64,000 nucleotides of DNA from Megalopta genalis (Eukaryota; Arthropoda; Insecta; Hymenoptera; Halictidae). Shown piece by piece: positions 63,961 to 64,000 of the stretch; positions within the stretch are counted from its first letter, which is position 1, and each line of letters starts with the position of its first letter. The translations under genes and the position numbers were made by a program. The notes under the pieces are model-generated. The model did no database searches and had not been told where the DNA came from. It saw nothing but the letters and a program-made list of their open reading frames with translations. The DNA is taken from contig NC_135017.1 in assembly GCF_051020955.1 (NCBI RefSeq), positions 32,210,689 to 32,274,688 on the forward strand, read 5' to 3'.

Positions 63961-64000
63961 AATCAATGTTATGTAGAAGGTTTAGCTTAAATTCCATGCG

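Larger units (their letters stand above)
1..64000 (+). repeat. 30-bp satellite array spanning the whole window
   Basis: Every part of the window reads as copies of a 30-bp unit with the conserved left part TTAGCTTCAAAT, a variable triplet, the core TGCGA and a class-specific tail. Units sit head to tail, all in the same orientation, with no unique sequence between them. The phase of TTCAAAT relative to the 60-base lines stays fixed for kilobases and shifts only at isolated 1-2 bp indels (for example near 61, 2415, 7380 and 9907). Five main unit classes (P, Q, P, T, A) form a 150-bp pentamer. The array is cut by both window ends. Such organisation is typical of eukaryotic satellite DNA; cell role, chromosome position and host are not determinable here. 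Confidence 0.97.

Noticed and set aside
1..64000. One giant repeat-protein gene read with a reassigned stop code, as in ciliates
   Set aside because: All three stop triplets appear in the plus frame (TAA in GATTAAGC, TGA in CCATGAGAAAC, TAG in AACTAGTTAGC), and 1-bp indels shift the frame at many points. No known code would keep the array open.
1..64000. CRISPR array with repeats near 30 bp
   Set aside because: There are no unique spacers between repeats. The variable parts fall into a few classes that recur in fixed order, and no cas gene or leader is present.
1..64000. CENP-B box or telomere-type repeats
   Set aside because: I saw no motif with the TTCG and CGGG parts at CENP-B spacing and no run of telomere-like hexamers or heptamers. 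Centromere identity therefore cannot be claimed from motifs.

Overview
The whole 64 kb window is one uninterrupted tandem-repeat (satellite) array. I find no protein-coding gene, RNA gene, transposon, CRISPR array or unique-sequence spacer. The basic unit is 30 bp: a conserved TTAGCTTCAAAT, three variable bases, a conserved TGCGA core, then ten bases that differ between unit classes. About 2,130 units lie head to tail in one orientation, and both window edges cut through the array, so it continues on both sides. The type unit has 11 of 30 G+C. Organisation and size suggest a eukaryotic satellite (heterochromatic, pericentromeric, subtelomeric or centromeric), but no gene is present to identify the organism.

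The array is hierarchical. Level 1 is the 30-bp unit, in five main classes named here from the residue after the conserved block in the open plus frame: P (CCATGCGAAACACATGAT after TCAAAT), Q (CAATGCGATGTAGAAGGT), T (ACTTGCGATATAAGTGAT), A (GCAGGCGAAACAAACGAG) and further P variants. Level 2 is a pentamer P-Q-P-T-A of 150 bp, sometimes expanded to P-Q-P-Q-P-T-A (210 bp). Level 3 comes from two pentamer flavours, one whose T and A units begin TCAAA and one whose T and A units begin ACAAAT/ACAACT; they often alternate to give 300- or 360-bp blocks. Level 4 is a set of kilobase-scale duplications, with periods near 1.44-1.89 kb (1-8.7 kb), 1,289 and 1,201 bp (8.7-12.7 kb), 631 bp (13.5-14.6 kb), 658, 2,909 and 3,747 bp (15-22.3 kb), 3,031-3,033 bp (23.9-30 kb), 1,111 bp (30-31.7 kb), 4,024 and 1,591 bp (33.8-44.3 kb), 570 bp x3 (48.4-50.1 kb), 2,433 bp (49.4-54.3 kb), 1,140 and 330 bp (54.6-57.8 kb) and 661/841 bp (57.9-62 kb). 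Most periods are a multiple of 30 plus or minus a few bases, and the residue can be traced to 1-bp indels carried inside the copied segment. That is what in-register unequal exchange or replication-slippage duplication would leave.

Long open reading frames occur throughout (up to 469 codons on the minus strand and 369 on the plus strand), but they follow from a 30-bp unit divisible by three with two frames lacking stops in all five basic classes. Their ends fall at specific unit variants, at 1-bp indels or at scattered stops, and no start context, intron or non-repeat domain accompanies them, so I call no CDS.

One segment stands out: 44.95-47.14 kb carries about 16 single-base insertions and deletions in 2.2 kb, against only occasional ones elsewhere. 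This looks like poorly polished consensus or an assembly patch, though a locally relaxed array is possible.
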